A stretch of 64,000 nt of DNA, from contig NZ_BMRX01000003.1 in assembly GCF_014648855.1 (NCBI RefSeq), positions 62,001 to 126,000 of the forward strand, read 5' to 3'. Below are positions 26,664 to 35,628 of this stretch, one piece after another. This stretch comes from Streptomyces parvulus. GTDB lineage: Bacteria > Actinomycetota > Actinomycetes > Streptomycetales > Streptomycetaceae. Within the stretch, counting starts at the first letter, position 1. Each line of letters begins with the position of its first letter. A model generated the notes under the pieces. It ran no database searches. It was not told the DNA's origin and was given only the letters and a program-made list of their open reading frames with translations. The position numbers were made by a program, and so were the translations under genes.

Positions 26664-27632
26664 ATGGCCCTGTTCGATCTCCCCCTCGACGAACTGCGGG
26701 CGTACCGGAGCGCGTCGGCCGAACCGGAGGACTTCGACGCGTTCTGGGCCAGGACCCTCGGGGAGGCCCGCGAGCACGACCTGGACGCGCGCTTCGCGCC
26801 GGTGGACACGGGACTGGCCACGGTGCGGGTGTACGACGTGACCTTCGCCGGCTTCGGCGGCCACCCGGTGAAGGGCTGGCTGACGCTGCCGGCCGCGGCG
26901 GAGGAACCGCTGCCGCTGGTCGTGGAGTTCCTCGGGTACGGCGGCGGGCGCGGGCTGCCGCACGAGCACCTGCTGTGGGCGTCCACGGGCCGGGCCCACT
27001 TCGTGATGGACACCCGGGGCCAGGGCAGCGGCTGGGGCGGCGGTGGCGGCACCCCGGACCCCGTCGGCGGCGCCCCCGCGTACCCGGGCTTCCTGACCCG
27101 GGGCCTGGACGCTCCCGAGAACTACTACTACCGCCGGGTCTTCACCGACGCCGTGCGCGCGGTGGAGGCGGCCCGCTCCCACCCGCTGGCCGACCCGGAC
27201 CGCACGGTGGTGCTCGGCGGCAGCCAGGGCGGCGGCATCACGCTGGCGGTGGGCGCGCTGGTCCCGGGTCTCGTGGCGGTCGCCCCGGACGTGCCGTTCC
27301 TGTGCGACTTCCCGCGCGCGACCACGCTCACCGACCGGCACCCCTATCGCGAGGTCGGCCTGTACCTCAGGACCCACCGGGGCCGGACCGAGGACGTGCT
27401 GCGCACGCTGTCGTACTTCGACGGCGTCCACTTCGCCGCGCGCGGCCGGGCTCCGGCCCTGTTCTCGGCGGCGCTGGAGGACCAGACCTGTCCGCCCTCG
27501 ACGGTGTTCGCGGCCTTCAACGCCTGGGCGCACGAGGACAAGGCGATCGAGGTGTACGACTTCAACGACCACGAGGGCGGCGGGCCGTTCCAGCAGGCGG
27601 CCAAGGTGCGCTGGCTGCGCGCGTACGCCTGA
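26664..27632 (+). CDS. Acetylxylan esterase / cephalosporin-C deacetylase family hydrolase
   Basis: 322 residues. The AXE1 family signatures are present: VVEFLGYGGGRGLP, FVMDTRGQGSGWGG, and the nucleophile Ser in VVLGGSQGGGITLA. The Asp and His of the triad are likely in ALEDQTCPPST and FNDHEGGG. It has no signal peptide, so it is cytoplasmic, as expected for enzymes deacetylating imported oligosaccharides or antibiotics. AAAGGCGG lies eight bases before the ATG at 26664; the track upstream is not coding. A GntR-type gene follows, but the 190-base gap suggests separate promoters. Confidence 0.9.
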   Translation: MALFDLPLDELRAYRSASAEPEDFDAFWARTLGEAREHDLDARFAPVDTGLATVRVYDVTFAGFGGHPVKGWLTLPAAAEEPLPLVVEFLGYGGGRGLPHEHLLWASTGRAHFVMDTRGQGSGWGGGGGTPDPVGGAPAYPGFLTRGLDAPENYYYRRVFTDAVRAVEAARSHPLADPDRTVVLGGSQGGGITLAVGALVPGLVAVAPDVPFLCDFPRATTLTDRHPYREVGLYLRTHRGRTEDVLRTLSYFDGVHFAARGRAPALFSAALEDQTCPPSTVFAAFNAWAHEDKAIEVYDFNDHEGGGPFQQAAKVRWLRAYA

Positions 27633-27747
27633 GGGGCGGTTTCTCCGGGGACGGCGCGGTTTCGGACACGGCGCCGGCGGCGGAGGCCTTGCGCGGCCGC
27701 ACGCGCGGGGGGTGTTTCGGCCGAACCGGCCGGCCGGGCTTCCCTGC

Positions 27748-27759
27748 TGGTTTAGACCA
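27748..27759. promoter_or_regulatory. GntR/DasR-like site TGGTTTAGACCA
   Basis: TGGT and ACCA arms around TTAG, 65 bases before the ATG of the following GntR-type gene. It differs from the DasR core TGGTCTAGACCA at one base. It may be an autoregulatory site for the adjacent HutC-type regulator or a DasR target. Confidence 0.45.
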
Positions 27760-27883
27760 ATGGTACTCCTGGTGGCGGAACGAGCCCGCGCGGCTACCGT
27801 ACGTCACCCTCAGGAGGCGCGGCATGGACCGCACCACCCCGCACGACGACCCCCTCGCCGACGGCCGCCCGCTCTACTGACGG

Positions 27884-28567
27884 GTGGCGGCACGGCTGCT
27901 CGACGAGCTGCACGACGGCTCCGTCCCGCCGGGCGGCCGGCTGCCCGGCGAGCGCCGGCTGGCGGAGCACTTCGGGGTGAGCCGGGAGACCGTCCGGCAG
28001 GCCCTGGACGTGCTGCGCAGGGACGGACTGCTGAGCACCGACCGCCGGGGCAGTCACGCCGCCCTGCCCGGCCCGCCGGCCAGGAGCGCGGCGCCGCTCG
28101 CCTTCCCGGTGGGGGCGCGTCCGGCCGAGCCGCGCACCGGCGACCGCGCCACCGTCGCCTGGGAGGCGCCGCCGCCCGAGCACGCGGCGGCGCTGGGGCT
28201 GGTGCCGGGCCGGCCGACGCTGGTGCACCGCTATGCCTCGGCGACCGCCGACGGCGGCGGCCGGCGCACGGCCGTGACCTCGTTCTCGGCGGTCGCGCTC
28301 GCCGAGGTGGAGGAGCTGGCCCGCTACCGCGACCGTGCGGACGGCGTCTCCTCCGCCCAGCTGCGGCGGGCCTACGACTGGATGCGCGGGGCCGGCCTGA
28401 CCCTGCATCAGCGGGACACCATCACACCGCTCACGGACACGGCGTCGGTCCGGGTGGTGCGCCGGGTGCACGACCAGCACGACCGGCCGCTGGAGATCAC
28501 GGAACTCGTGGTGGACGCCCGACAGGACGCCCTGGTCTACGAGTTCACACTGCCGGCGGCCGGCTGA
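27884..28567 (+). CDS. GntR (HutC/UTRA) family regulator, interrupted by an early in-frame TGA
   Basis: The winged helix (LPGERRLAEHFGVSRETVRQ) and a C-terminal UTRA effector domain are intact from the GTG at 27884 (227 residues). The expected natural start is the ATG at 27824, preceded by AGGAGG; it reads 18 codons ending DGRPLY, then TGA (27878-27880), then CGG and the GTG in the same frame. Related regulators have PLYW there, so TGG (Trp) to TGA is the simplest explanation. The downstream start has no ribosome site of its own, but termination-reinitiation three bases later is plausible and would lose only the N-terminal arm of the HTH. It could therefore be weakly expressed, a pseudogene, or a sequence error. 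Confidence 0.68.
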   Translation: MAARLLDELHDGSVPPGGRLPGERRLAEHFGVSRETVRQALDVLRRDGLLSTDRRGSHAALPGPPARSAAPLAFPVGARPAEPRTGDRATVAWEAPPPEHAAALGLVPGRPTLVHRYASATADGGGRRTAVTSFSAVALAEVEELARYRDRADGVSSAQLRRAYDWMRGAGLTLHQRDTITPLTDTASVRVVRRVHDQHDRPLEITELVVDARQDALVYEFTLPAAG

Positions 28568-28578
28568 ACCCGGGCGCG

Positions 28579-29304
28579 CTACGCCGTGCGCCGGGCGGTG
28601 ACCAGCCGGACGCGGGGGCTGCCGTCGGGCCGGCGGCCGAACTCCGGCAGGGCGTGCAGCTGCGCCCGGAAGCCGGCGCGCGCGAGTTCCCGGCCGACGT
28701 CGCCGAGCCGGAACGTCCGGTAGTACATGACGAACGGGGGCCGCCACAGGGCGTTGCGCACCCGCATCGCGGCGTCGAAGCCGAGCAGCGTCCAGTAGCC
28801 CGGCGAGCCCGGACGGGGCGGCGCGGCCACGGGGAAGGCGAAGCGGCCGCCGGGCCGGAGCACGGACCGCACCTGGCCGAACAGGCCCGGCAGTTCCCGG
28901 GGCAGGAAGTGCCCGAACGCGCCGAAGCTCACCACGAGGTCGAACTCGGCGCCGAACGGCAGCGCCCGGGCGTCCGCGCGCACCCAGGAGACCTCGGGGC
29001 CCGGCGGCGCGGGGCGACGGCGGGCGACCTCCAGCATGCCGGCGCTGAAGTCGACCCCCGTCACCCGTTCCCGGCAGACCCGGGCCAGCACGTCGACGCC
29101 CGCGCCGGTGCCGCAGCACAGGTCGAGCCCGGTGCCGAAGGGTCCCATCGGCGCCAGCGCCGAGGCCACGGCGTCGAGCACGCGGTCCGGCGTCCGGTAG
29201 GGGGTGTGGTCGAACTTCGGGGCGAGCAGGTCGTAGCCGTGCTCGACCGACGACAGCGCCTGGACGGCGAGTTCGCGCAGGGTGGGGCCTTCGGGGCTGA
29301 ACAT
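28579..29304 (-). CDS. Class I SAM-dependent methyltransferase
   Basis: 241 residues. GLDLCCGTGAGVDVLA is motif I, VTGVDFSAGML the ribose-contacting acidic loop, and FDLVVSFGAFGHFLP motif IV. It has the look of small-molecule methyltransferases of the UbiE/BioC type. The start is 4 bases after the stop of the PadR gene, so the two form an operon whose first gene is the regulator. The substrate is unknown. Confidence 0.85.
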   Translation of the reverse strand: MFSPEGPTLRELAVQALSSVEHGYDLLAPKFDHTPYRTPDRVLDAVASALAPMGPFGTGLDLCCGTGAGVDVLARVCRERVTGVDFSAGMLEVARRRPAPPGPEVSWVRADARALPFGAEFDLVVSFGAFGHFLPRELPGLFGQVRSVLRPGGRFAFPVAAPPRPGSPGYWTLLGFDAAMRVRNALWRPPFVMYYRTFRLGDVGRELARAGFRAQLHALPEFGRRPDGSPRVRLVTARRTA

Positions 29305-29308
29305 CGGC

Positions 29309-29896
29309 TCAGCCTAGGGCGTGTCCGGTGGGTCCCGCCGGGGCACGCCGCTCGTCGAGCACGGTGAGGACGCGCTCGCACCAGCGGGCGTTGTCCCGCT
29401 CGAACGTGATCCCGGCCAGCAGCGTGAGGTAGGGCCCGACGCGGTCGGCCTCCCGCAGGTGCCGCTCCTCCGTGCGGCCGTCCAGCAGGCGTTCGCGCAC
29501 CCGCTCGTAGCGGGCGAGCTTGCCCAGGGCCCACGCCCTGCGCTCCTCGACCAGCGCGCGGACGGCCTCCGGGTCGGCGCCGTCCATCGCCTGCATCTTG
29601 ATCAGGAACTCGTCGCGGACCGCGGTGGGGCGCCGGGTCGGTTCGACGGCGAAGGCGCCCAGCCGCTCCCGGCCCGCCGCGGTGAGCGAGAACAGCCGCT
29701 TGGTCGGCCTGCGTTCCTGCGGCACCGTCCGTGCCTCGATCAGTCCGTCGGCCGCCAGGCGCTCCAGCTCGCGGTAGAGCTGCTGCGGCGTGGCGGGCCA
29801 GAAGTTGGCGAGCGACACGTCGAACACCTTGGACAGTTCGTAGCCCGAGGCCTCCCCCTCCAGGAGGGCGGCCAGGACGGCGTACTTGAGAGACAT
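29309..29896 (-). CDS. PadR family transcriptional regulator
   Basis: 195 residues with the PadR winged helix (LKYAVLAALLEGEASGYEL, NFWPATPQQLYREL, GLIEARTV) and a C-terminal helical domain. It is the first gene of a two-gene operon with the methyltransferase and divergent from the SnoaL-like gene, with a 71-base AT-rich promoter region between them. Control of both flanking units is likely. Confidence 0.88.
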   Translation of the reverse strand: MSLKYAVLAALLEGEASGYELSKVFDVSLANFWPATPQQLYRELERLAADGLIEARTVPQERRPTKRLFSLTAAGRERLGAFAVEPTRRPTAVRDEFLIKMQAMDGADPEAVRALVEERRAWALGKLARYERVRERLLDGRTEERHLREADRVGPYLTLLAGITFERDNARWCERVLTVLDERRAPAGPTGHALG

Positions 29897-29967
29897 GTCG
29901 ACACGCTAGCAAGCTCGGACTAATCTACTCCGCACCTATTCAATTATTTTACTAGGAGGCATGCGGG

Positions 29968-30378
29968 ATGAAGGCATTCCGTGCGGCCGTCGAGGCCCAC
30001 GACATGGACGCCGTCGAGGCACTGCTGGCCGAGGACGTGGTCTTCACCAGCCCCGTCGTCTTCAAGCCCTACCGCGGCCGGGCGCTCACGGCGGCGATCC
30101 TGCGCGCGGTCGAGCGCGTCTTCGAGGACTTCCGCTACGAGCGCGTCATCGGTGAGGAGGGCGGCCGCGACCACGCGCTGATGTTCTCGGCACGGGTGGG
30201 TGACCGCGAGATCGGCGGCTGCGACTTCCTGCACCTGGACGAGTCGGGCCGCATCGACGAGCTGACGGTCATGGTCCGCCCCCTGTCGGGCGCCCAGGCG
30301 CTCCAGGCGGCCATGGCCGCGCAGTTCGAGCGGATCGTGGCGGAGGCGCGCGAGGCCGGGACGGGTACGGCCGGCTGA
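29968..30378 (+). CDS. SnoaL-like (NTF2 fold) protein
   Basis: 136 residues. The opening AVEAHDMDAVEALLAEDVVF with VVFKPYRGR and GRIDELTVMVRPL is the cone-like NTF2/SnoaL fold. The ATG at 29968 is preceded by TAGGAGG; another ATG at 29961 is out of frame. Members include cyclases, isomerases and uncharacterised binding proteins, so the reaction is open. It is divergent from a PadR gene that may repress it. Confidence 0.82.
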   Translation: MKAFRAAVEAHDMDAVEALLAEDVVFTSPVVFKPYRGRALTAAILRAVERVFEDFRYERVIGEEGGRDHALMFSARVGDREIGGCDFLHLDESGRIDELTVMVRPLSGAQALQAAMAAQFERIVAEAREAGTGTAG

Positions 30379-30749
30379 GTCCGGACCGGCCCATGCGGAA
30401 GCCGGAATAGGGACCGCACCGGCGGCGTTGACGGATGCGGGGCGCTCAGTCGCCCCGCATCCGCGCTTCTCCCGCACGTCCACCACGTCACGTGGTACGG
30501 TGCGGTCAGCACTTGTGTACGCCCCCTCGGGGCGCCGGTGCCAGTTTCCTTCGGTTCGCCGACCCGCCCGTCGCGATGCGACCGGCGCGTCCGCTCCCCA
30601 GCACCATCTCGCACGCAGGGTCGTCGTACCCGCTGCGACCGAGGCGCTGTTCCCCGCCGTCCGGAGGCGTGTCGTCCGACCCCTCGCGCGGCTTCCCCCC
30701 ATCCTTCCGCATGTCCCATGCCCAGGTGTCCTCGAAAGGACCGACCACC
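30379..30749 (+). other. Long C-rich leader upstream of rho
   Basis: 371 bases without a supported gene. A CCACGTCACGTGG dyad lies near 30480-30492. The last ~100 bases are clearly richer in C than G and contain runs such as CTTCCCCCCATCC. C-rich, G-poor RNA is what Rho binds, and E. coli rho is autoregulated by Rho-dependent termination in its leader. An autoregulatory leader is therefore an inference here. No terminator-like T-run was seen. Confidence 0.45.
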
Positions 30750-31889
30750 ATGACCACCACACTCGAACACCCTCCTGTACGGCAGTCCCCGGCCGAGATC
30801 GCGAGCGGCGTCCTCGACGTCGAGACGGGCGGGAAGGGCCGCCTGCGGGGCGAGAGCCTGCATCCCGAGCCGTCCGACCTCGTCCTCTCCCCCGCTCTGG
30901 TCCGCCGGCACGGCCTGCGCAAGGGCGACCTCGTCGAGGGCGTGCGCGGCGACCGGCACACCCTCGCGGAGGTCGTCCGCGTCAACGGCCGTACGCCCGG
31001 CGGCCGTGACGCCCGTCGGCGCTTCCACGACCTGACCCCGCTGCACCCGCACGAGCGGCTGCGGCTCGAACACCCGGCGGCCGGACTCACCGGGCGCGTC
31101 ACCGATCTGCTCGCCCCGGTCGGCAAGGGCCAGCGCGGCCTGATCGTGGCCCCGCCCAAGACGGGCAAGACCGTCCTCCTCCAGCAGCTCGCCGCCGCCG
31201 TGGCCGGCAACCACCCCGAGTCCCGCCTGATGGTGGTGCTGCTCGACGAGCGGCCCGAGGAGGTCACCGAGATGCGGCGGGCCGTGCGGGGCGAGGTGTA
31301 CTCCTCGACCTTCGACCGGAGCGCCAAGCAGCACATCGCGCTCGCCGAACTCGTCGTCGAACGGGCCAAGCGGCTCGTGGAGGCCGGTGAGGACGTCGTC
31401 ATCCTGCTCGACTCCCTCACCCGGCTGTGCAGGGCGCACAACAACGCCGCCTCCTCCGGCGGCCGTACGCTCAGCGGCGGTGTCGACGCGGGGGCCCTGC
31501 TCGGCCCCAAGCGGTTCTTCGGCGCCGCCCGCAAGGCCGAGGAGGGCGGCTCCCTCACCATCCTCGCCACCGCCCTGGTGGAGACCGGCTCGCGCGCCGA
31601 CGACTTCTACTTCGAGGAGCTGAAGAGCACGGGCAACATGGAGCTGCGGCTCAGCCGCGAACTCGCCGACCGCCGGGTGTTCCCGGCCGTGGACATGGCG
31701 GGTTCGGGCACCCGGCGCGAGGAACTCCTGCTCTCCGCCGCCGAGGCCACCGCCGCGCGCGGGCTGCGGCGGGCCCTGGCGTCCCGCGACGGCCACTCCG
31801 GTCTGGAGACGCTGCTGGAGCGGATGCGCCGGACCGCCGACAACGCCACGTTCCTGCGGCAGGTCCAGCCGACGCTGCCGACCGGCTGA
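30750..31889 (+). CDS. rho: Transcription termination factor Rho, short paralogue
   Basis: 379 residues. [17 protein letters not shown] contains the Walker A loop (134-141), [12 protein letters not shown] the Walker B region, and [14 protein letters not shown] and GTRREELL are Rho C-terminal motifs. The ATG at 30750 follows AAAGGA. The principal actinobacterial Rho is far longer, with an N-terminal Arg/Asp-rich insertion. This copy lacks that and has a shortened RNA-binding N-domain, so it is probably the second Rho known from some streptomycetes. No neighbour explains its role; specialised or autoregulated termination is a guess. Confidence 0.9.
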   Translation: MTTTLEHPPVRQSPAEIASGVLDVETGGKGRLRGESLHPEPSDLVLSPALVRRHGLRKGDLVEGVRGDRHTLAEVVRVNGRTPGGRDARRRFHDLTPLHPHERLRLEHPAAGLTGRVTDLLAPVGKGQRGLIVAPPKTGKTVLLQQLAAAVAGNHPESRLMVVLLDERPEEVTEMRRAVRGEVYSSTFDRSAKQHIALAELVVERAKRLVEAGEDVVILLDSLTRLCRAHNNAASSGGRTLSGGVDAGALLGPKRFFGAARKAEEGGSLTILATALVETGSRADDFYFEELKSTGNMELRLSRELADRRVFPAVDMAGSGTRREELLLSAAEATAARGLRRALASRDGHSGLETLLERMRRTADNATFLRQVQPTLPTG

Positions 31890-31994
31890 CCCGACCCGGC
31901 CGCCGGGAGCCGCCTTACGGCATACGGGTGCTTGCGGGGCCGACTCGCCCCCGGGCAGCGCCGCCGTTCGAAGATCCGTTCCTACGTTTGCGGT

Positions 31995-33176
31995 ATGACT
32001 ATCGGATTCTCATCCCGGGCGGTTCGATCCACCTGCGTGCTCTGCGTGGCAGGCCTGCTGACGCTCATGCCCGCCGCCGCGGCCGCCCGCGCGGGACGGT
32101 CCGACCCCGGCCCACCGGGCGGGCCCGGCGCGACGGCACAGCAGGCGTCGCTGTACCGCATGGGAACGCAGGTGCGGCCCCGCCCCGGGGCGCCGGGGCT
32201 CCCCGATGTCTCCGCGCTGTCCTGGGTGGTCGCCGACGCCGACAGCGGCGACGTACTGGCCGCCCACGACGCGCACCGCAAGCTGCCCCCGGCCAGCACC
32301 CTCAAGACGCTGTTCGCGCTCACCGTGCTGCCGGTCCTGCCCGGCGGCATCCGGCACGAGGTGCGCGCCGGCGAGCTGTCCGGCATCGGTCCGGGCAGCA
32401 GCCTCGTCGGAGTCGTCGAGGGGCACACCTACCGCGTCTCCGACCTGTGGAACGGGGTCTTCCTGAACTCCGGGAACGACGCCGTGCACGTCCTCGCCTC
32501 GCTCACCGGCGGCTGGAGCGCCACGGCCGCCCGGATGCAGGCCCAGGCCCGCGCCCTCGGCGCGCTCGACACCCACGTGCGCTCGCCCGACGGGTACGAC
32601 GCACCGGGCCAGGTGTCGTCGGCGTTCGACCTCGCGGTCTTCGGCCGCGCGGGCCTGGCCAACCCGGACTTCGCCCGGTACTGCGGCAAGGCCGAGGCGT
32701 ACTTCCCCGGCGGCGAGGGGGACCGGTACGGGATCGTGAACACCAACCGCCTGCTCACCGGCGCGGACGGCGTGGCGCCGTACCCCGGGCTCGTCGGCGT
32801 CAAGAACGGCTACACGAGCAACGCCGGCAACACGCTGATCGCCGCCGCCAGGCGCGACGGGCGCACCCTGGTCGTCACGGTGATGAACCCGCAGGAAGGC
32901 GATGGCCACGCGGTGTACGAGGAGGCCCGCTCGCTGCTCGACTGGGGCTTCGCGGCGTCGGGCCGGGTCCAGCCGGTGGGTTCGCTCGCGACCGACGAGG
33001 ACGTCGCCCCGTCGGGCCCCGAGGCGGCGGCGCCCGTGCCGGTCGTGTCGGCACGGCCGGCCGGCCACGAGCCCGGCTGGCCGGAGACCGGTGCCATCCT
33101 CGGCGCGGCCGGCCTCGGCGCGGGCGTCATGGCGCTCACCCTGCGGCTCAAGCTCGTACGGGACGACGGCAGTTGA
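31995..33176 (+). CDS. D-alanyl-D-alanine carboxypeptidase (penicillin-binding protein 5 type)
   Basis: 393 residues. A signal peptide (STCVLCVAGLLTLMPAAAAA) precedes a peptidase S11 domain with SxxK in PASTLKTLF, SGN in LNSGNDAVH and a KNG triad (VKNGYTSNAG, normally KTG). A C-terminal hydrophobic segment (GAILGAAGLGAGVMALTL) with a basic end anchors it to the membrane. It would trim the terminal D-Ala of peptidoglycan stem peptides. The ATG at 31995 has no clear ribosome site, so translation may be leaderless or weak; an upstream TTG at 31932 is less likely. Confidence 0.9.
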   Translation: MTIGFSSRAVRSTCVLCVAGLLTLMPAAAAARAGRSDPGPPGGPGATAQQASLYRMGTQVRPRPGAPGLPDVSALSWVVADADSGDVLAAHDAHRKLPPASTLKTLFALTVLPVLPGGIRHEVRAGELSGIGPGSSLVGVVEGHTYRVSDLWNGVFLNSGNDAVHVLASLTGGWSATAARMQAQARALGALDTHVRSPDGYDAPGQVSSAFDLAVFGRAGLANPDFARYCGKAEAYFPGGEGDRYGIVNTNRLLTGADGVAPYPGLVGVKNGYTSNAGNTLIAAARRDGRTLVVTVMNPQEGDGHAVYEEARSLLDWGFAASGRVQPVGSLATDEDVAPSGPEAAAPVPVVSARPAGHEPGWPETGAILGAAGLGAGVMALTLRLKLVRDDGS

Positions 33177-33283
33177 CGGCGAGCCGGAGGTGGGCACCCG
33201 GGACGGGGGTGGTGCTGGCCACACCCCCGTTTCGGGGGCGGACCACATTCTGTGACCGGTAGCGCGTTCACATACTGAACCGC

Positions 33284-34342
33284 ATGGCCAATCCAACGGT
33301 GCTCATCGAGAACTCCCCCGCACGCGGATGGGAACAGGGACGCGAGAAGGGAAGCGACTTCTCCGAACTCTCACGGCGCATAGCCGACGCGGGGCTGCTC
33401 CGGCGCCGTCCGCTCTACTACACGGTGCGCTTCGGTGCCGTCGCCCTCGCGCTCGCGGGCGGCGTCGCGGCCTTCGCCGTCCTGGGGGACAGCTGGGCGC
33501 AGTTGGCGGTCGCGGCGGCGCTGGCCGTCGTCTTCGGCCAGCTCGGACTGGCCGCGCACGACCTCGCCCACCGCCAGGTCTTCACCCGCAGGCGTCCCAG
33601 CGAAGCCGGCGGACTGCTGGTGGCCAACCTGCTGCTGGGCATGAGCTACGGCTGGTGGATGAACAAGCACACCCGCCACCACGCCAATCCCAACCACGAG
33701 GAGAAGGACCCCGACGTCTCGCCCGACATCCTCGTGTGGTCCCGGGGCCAGGCAGCCAGGGCGAAGGGGCTTCCCCGGTTCGTCGGGAAGCACCAGGCGG
33801 CGCTGTTCTTCCCGCTGCTGACGCTGGAGGGCCTCAACCTGAGCTTCAACAGCTTCAAGGCGCTGCGCAGCCCGTCCATGAAACGCCCCGTGCTGGAGGG
33901 CTCGCTGCTCGTCGCGCACTTCGTCCTGTACTTCGGCGCACTGTTCACGGTGCTCTCCCCCGCCAGGGCTCTCGCCTTCATCGCCGTGCACCAGGGGCTG
34001 TTCGGGATCTACCTGGGTTCGGTCTTCGCCCCCAACCACAAGGGCATGCCGATGATCGAGGAGGGCACGCGGCTCGACTTCCTGCGCCGCCAGGTCCTCA
34101 CCTCCCGCAACGTGCGCGGCGGGATGTTCGTCGACGCCTTCATGGGCGGCCTCAACTACCAGATCGAGCACCACCTCTTCCCCAGCATGCCGACCCCCGC
34201 GCTCGCCCGCGCCCAGGCCGTCACCGAGGCGTACTGCGCCGAACTCGGGGTCCCCTACCACCAGACGGGGCTGCTCGCCTCGCACCGCGAAGCCCTGCGG
34301 CACATGCGCCGGGTCGGGGAACCGCTGCGCGCGGCCCGCTGA
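33284..34342 (+). CDS. Membrane fatty-acid (acyl) desaturase
   Basis: 352 residues. The three His boxes of the membrane di-iron desaturases are present: HDLAH (92-96), HTRHH (129-133) and QIEHH near residue 290, with four hydrophobic segments between. The third-box Gln is typical of front-end and acyl-lipid types. It introduces a double bond in membrane fatty acids using electrons from a ferredoxin or flavodoxin. It stands alone, converging with uppP, with a 107-base promoter region. Confidence 0.92.
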   Translation: MANPTVLIENSPARGWEQGREKGSDFSELSRRIADAGLLRRRPLYYTVRFGAVALALAGGVAAFAVLGDSWAQLAVAAALAVVFGQLGLAAHDLAHRQVFTRRRPSEAGGLLVANLLLGMSYGWWMNKHTRHHANPNHEEKDPDVSPDILVWSRGQAARAKGLPRFVGKHQAALFFPLLTLEGLNLSFNSFKALRSPSMKRPVLEGSLLVAHFVLYFGALFTVLSPARALAFIAVHQGLFGIYLGSVFAPNHKGMPMIEEGTRLDFLRRQVLTSRNVRGGMFVDAFMGGLNYQIEHHLFPSMPTPALARAQAVTEAYCAELGVPYHQTGLLASHREALRHMRRVGEPLRAAR

Positions 34343-34377
34343 GCCGGAGCCGCCCGGGCGCGGGCCGCCGGTCGCGG

Positions 34378-35214
34378 TCAGCTCTGCAGAACGCCCGCGC
34401 CGAGCAGCCCGAAGAGCAGGACGCCGATCACGATCCGGTAGATCACGAAGGCGTTGAAGGAGTGCTTGGCGACGAACTTCAGCAGCCAGGCGATGGAGGC
34501 GTAGGCCACCGCGAAGGAGACGAGGGTGCCCGCCGCCAGCGGCGCGGCGCCCGCCCCGGTGCCCAGGGCGTCCTTCAGCTCGTACAGTCCGGCGCCGGTC
34601 AGGGCCGGGATGCCGAGGAAGAAGGAGAGCCGGGTGGCGGCGACCCGGTCGAGGTCGAGCAGCAGGGCGGTGGACATGGTGGCGCCCGAGCGGGAGAAGC
34701 CGGGGAAGAGCAGGGCGAGGATCTGCGAGCCGCCGACCAGCATGGCGTCCTTGAACGAGGTGTCGTCCTCGCCCCGCTTGTGCCGTCCGGTGCGGTCCGC
34801 CACCCACATGACCCCGCTGCCGACGATGAGCGAGCCGGCCACCACCCACAGGGAGGCGAGCGGGCCCTTGATCAGCGGCTTGGCGGCCAGGCCGACCAGG
34901 ACGATCGGGACGGTCGCGCAGATGACCCACCAGGCGAACTTGTAGTCGTGGTGGTACCGCTCCTCACGGTCCCGCAGGCCGCGCACCCAGGCGGACATGA
35001 TGCGGGCGATGTCCTTGGAGAAGTACACGAGAACGGCGGCGATCGCGCCGACCTGGATGACCGCCGAGAACCCGATGACGGCGTCGTCGTCCACGGGGAT
35101 GCCCATCAGCCCCTCGACGATCTTGAGGTGGCCGGTGGAGGAGACCGGGAGGAACTCGGTCACCCCCTCGACGGCTCCGAGGACGACGGCCTGACCGATG
35201 CTGATGGCGCTCAT
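34378..35214 (-). CDS. uppP: Undecaprenyl-diphosphatase UppP (BacA)
   Basis: 278 residues. GAVEGVTEFLPVSSTGH is the first BacA signature and FPGFSRSGATMSTALLLDL the second, with eight or so membrane helices. It dephosphorylates undecaprenyl diphosphate to recycle the lipid carrier of cell-wall synthesis. I chose the ATG at 35214 over the GTG at 35223, because AGGAAG has proper spacing only to the former. It follows the two crcB genes after 39 bases and may be co-transcribed. Confidence 0.94.
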   Translation of the reverse strand: MSAISIGQAVVLGAVEGVTEFLPVSSTGHLKIVEGLMGIPVDDDAVIGFSAVIQVGAIAAVLVYFSKDIARIMSAWVRGLRDREERYHHDYKFAWWVICATVPIVLVGLAAKPLIKGPLASLWVVAGSLIVGSGVMWVADRTGRHKRGEDDTSFKDAMLVGGSQILALLFPGFSRSGATMSTALLLDLDRVAATRLSFFLGIPALTGAGLYELKDALGTGAGAAPLAAGTLVSFAVAYASIAWLLKFVAKHSFNAFVIYRIVIGVLLFGLLGAGVLQS

Positions 35215-35253
35215 GAGATCCACTTCCTACTACACGCGGGCGGGCGCCCCCCG

Positions 35254-35628
35254 TCACGCCCAGAGCGCGTCGGCCAGCGTCACCCCCGCGAACACCGCGG
35301 CGAGGCCGGCCGCCACGCTCGCGAGCACGTTCAGGGCGGCCGGCAGGCGCGAGCCCGTCTCGGCGAGCCGAAGGGTCTCGTACGAGAAGGTCGAGTAGGT
35401 CGTCAGGGCGCCGCACAGCCCGGTCCCGAGCAGCAGCCGCAGCTCGGAGCCCGCGGCGCCGGCCAGCGTGGCCCCGGTGAGCAGCCCCAGGACCAGACAG
35501 CCGGCCACGTTCACGGTGAAGGTGCCCCAGGGGAAGCCGGAGTCGTGCCGGGACTGGACGGCCCGGTCGGTGAGGTAGCGCAGGGGCGCTCCGGCCATGC
35601 CGCCCACGGCGACCAGCAGCCAGTTCAT
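35254..35628 (-). CDS. crcB: Fluoride channel protein CrcB (Fluc), second copy
   Basis: 124 residues, four helices. [24 protein letters not shown] and [15 protein letters not shown] are Fluc motifs, including the central Asn and the TTFST stretch lining the fluoride pore. The ATG at 35628 overlaps the preceding crcB stop by 4 bases (ATGA). Tandem unequal copies usually form a heterodimeric channel that exports fluoride. Confidence 0.93.
   Translation of the reverse strand: MNWLLVAVGGMAGAPLRYLTDRAVQSRHDSGFPWGTFTVNVAGCLVLGLLTGATLAGAAGSELRLLLGTGLCGALTTYSTFSYETLRLAETGSRLPAALNVLASVAAGLAAVFAGVTLADALWA

Noticed and set aside
27878..27880. Selenocysteine or programmed readthrough at the TGA in the GntR gene
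   Set aside because: The expected residue is Trp, and no structure resembling a bacterial SECIS follows. Mutation or error is simpler.
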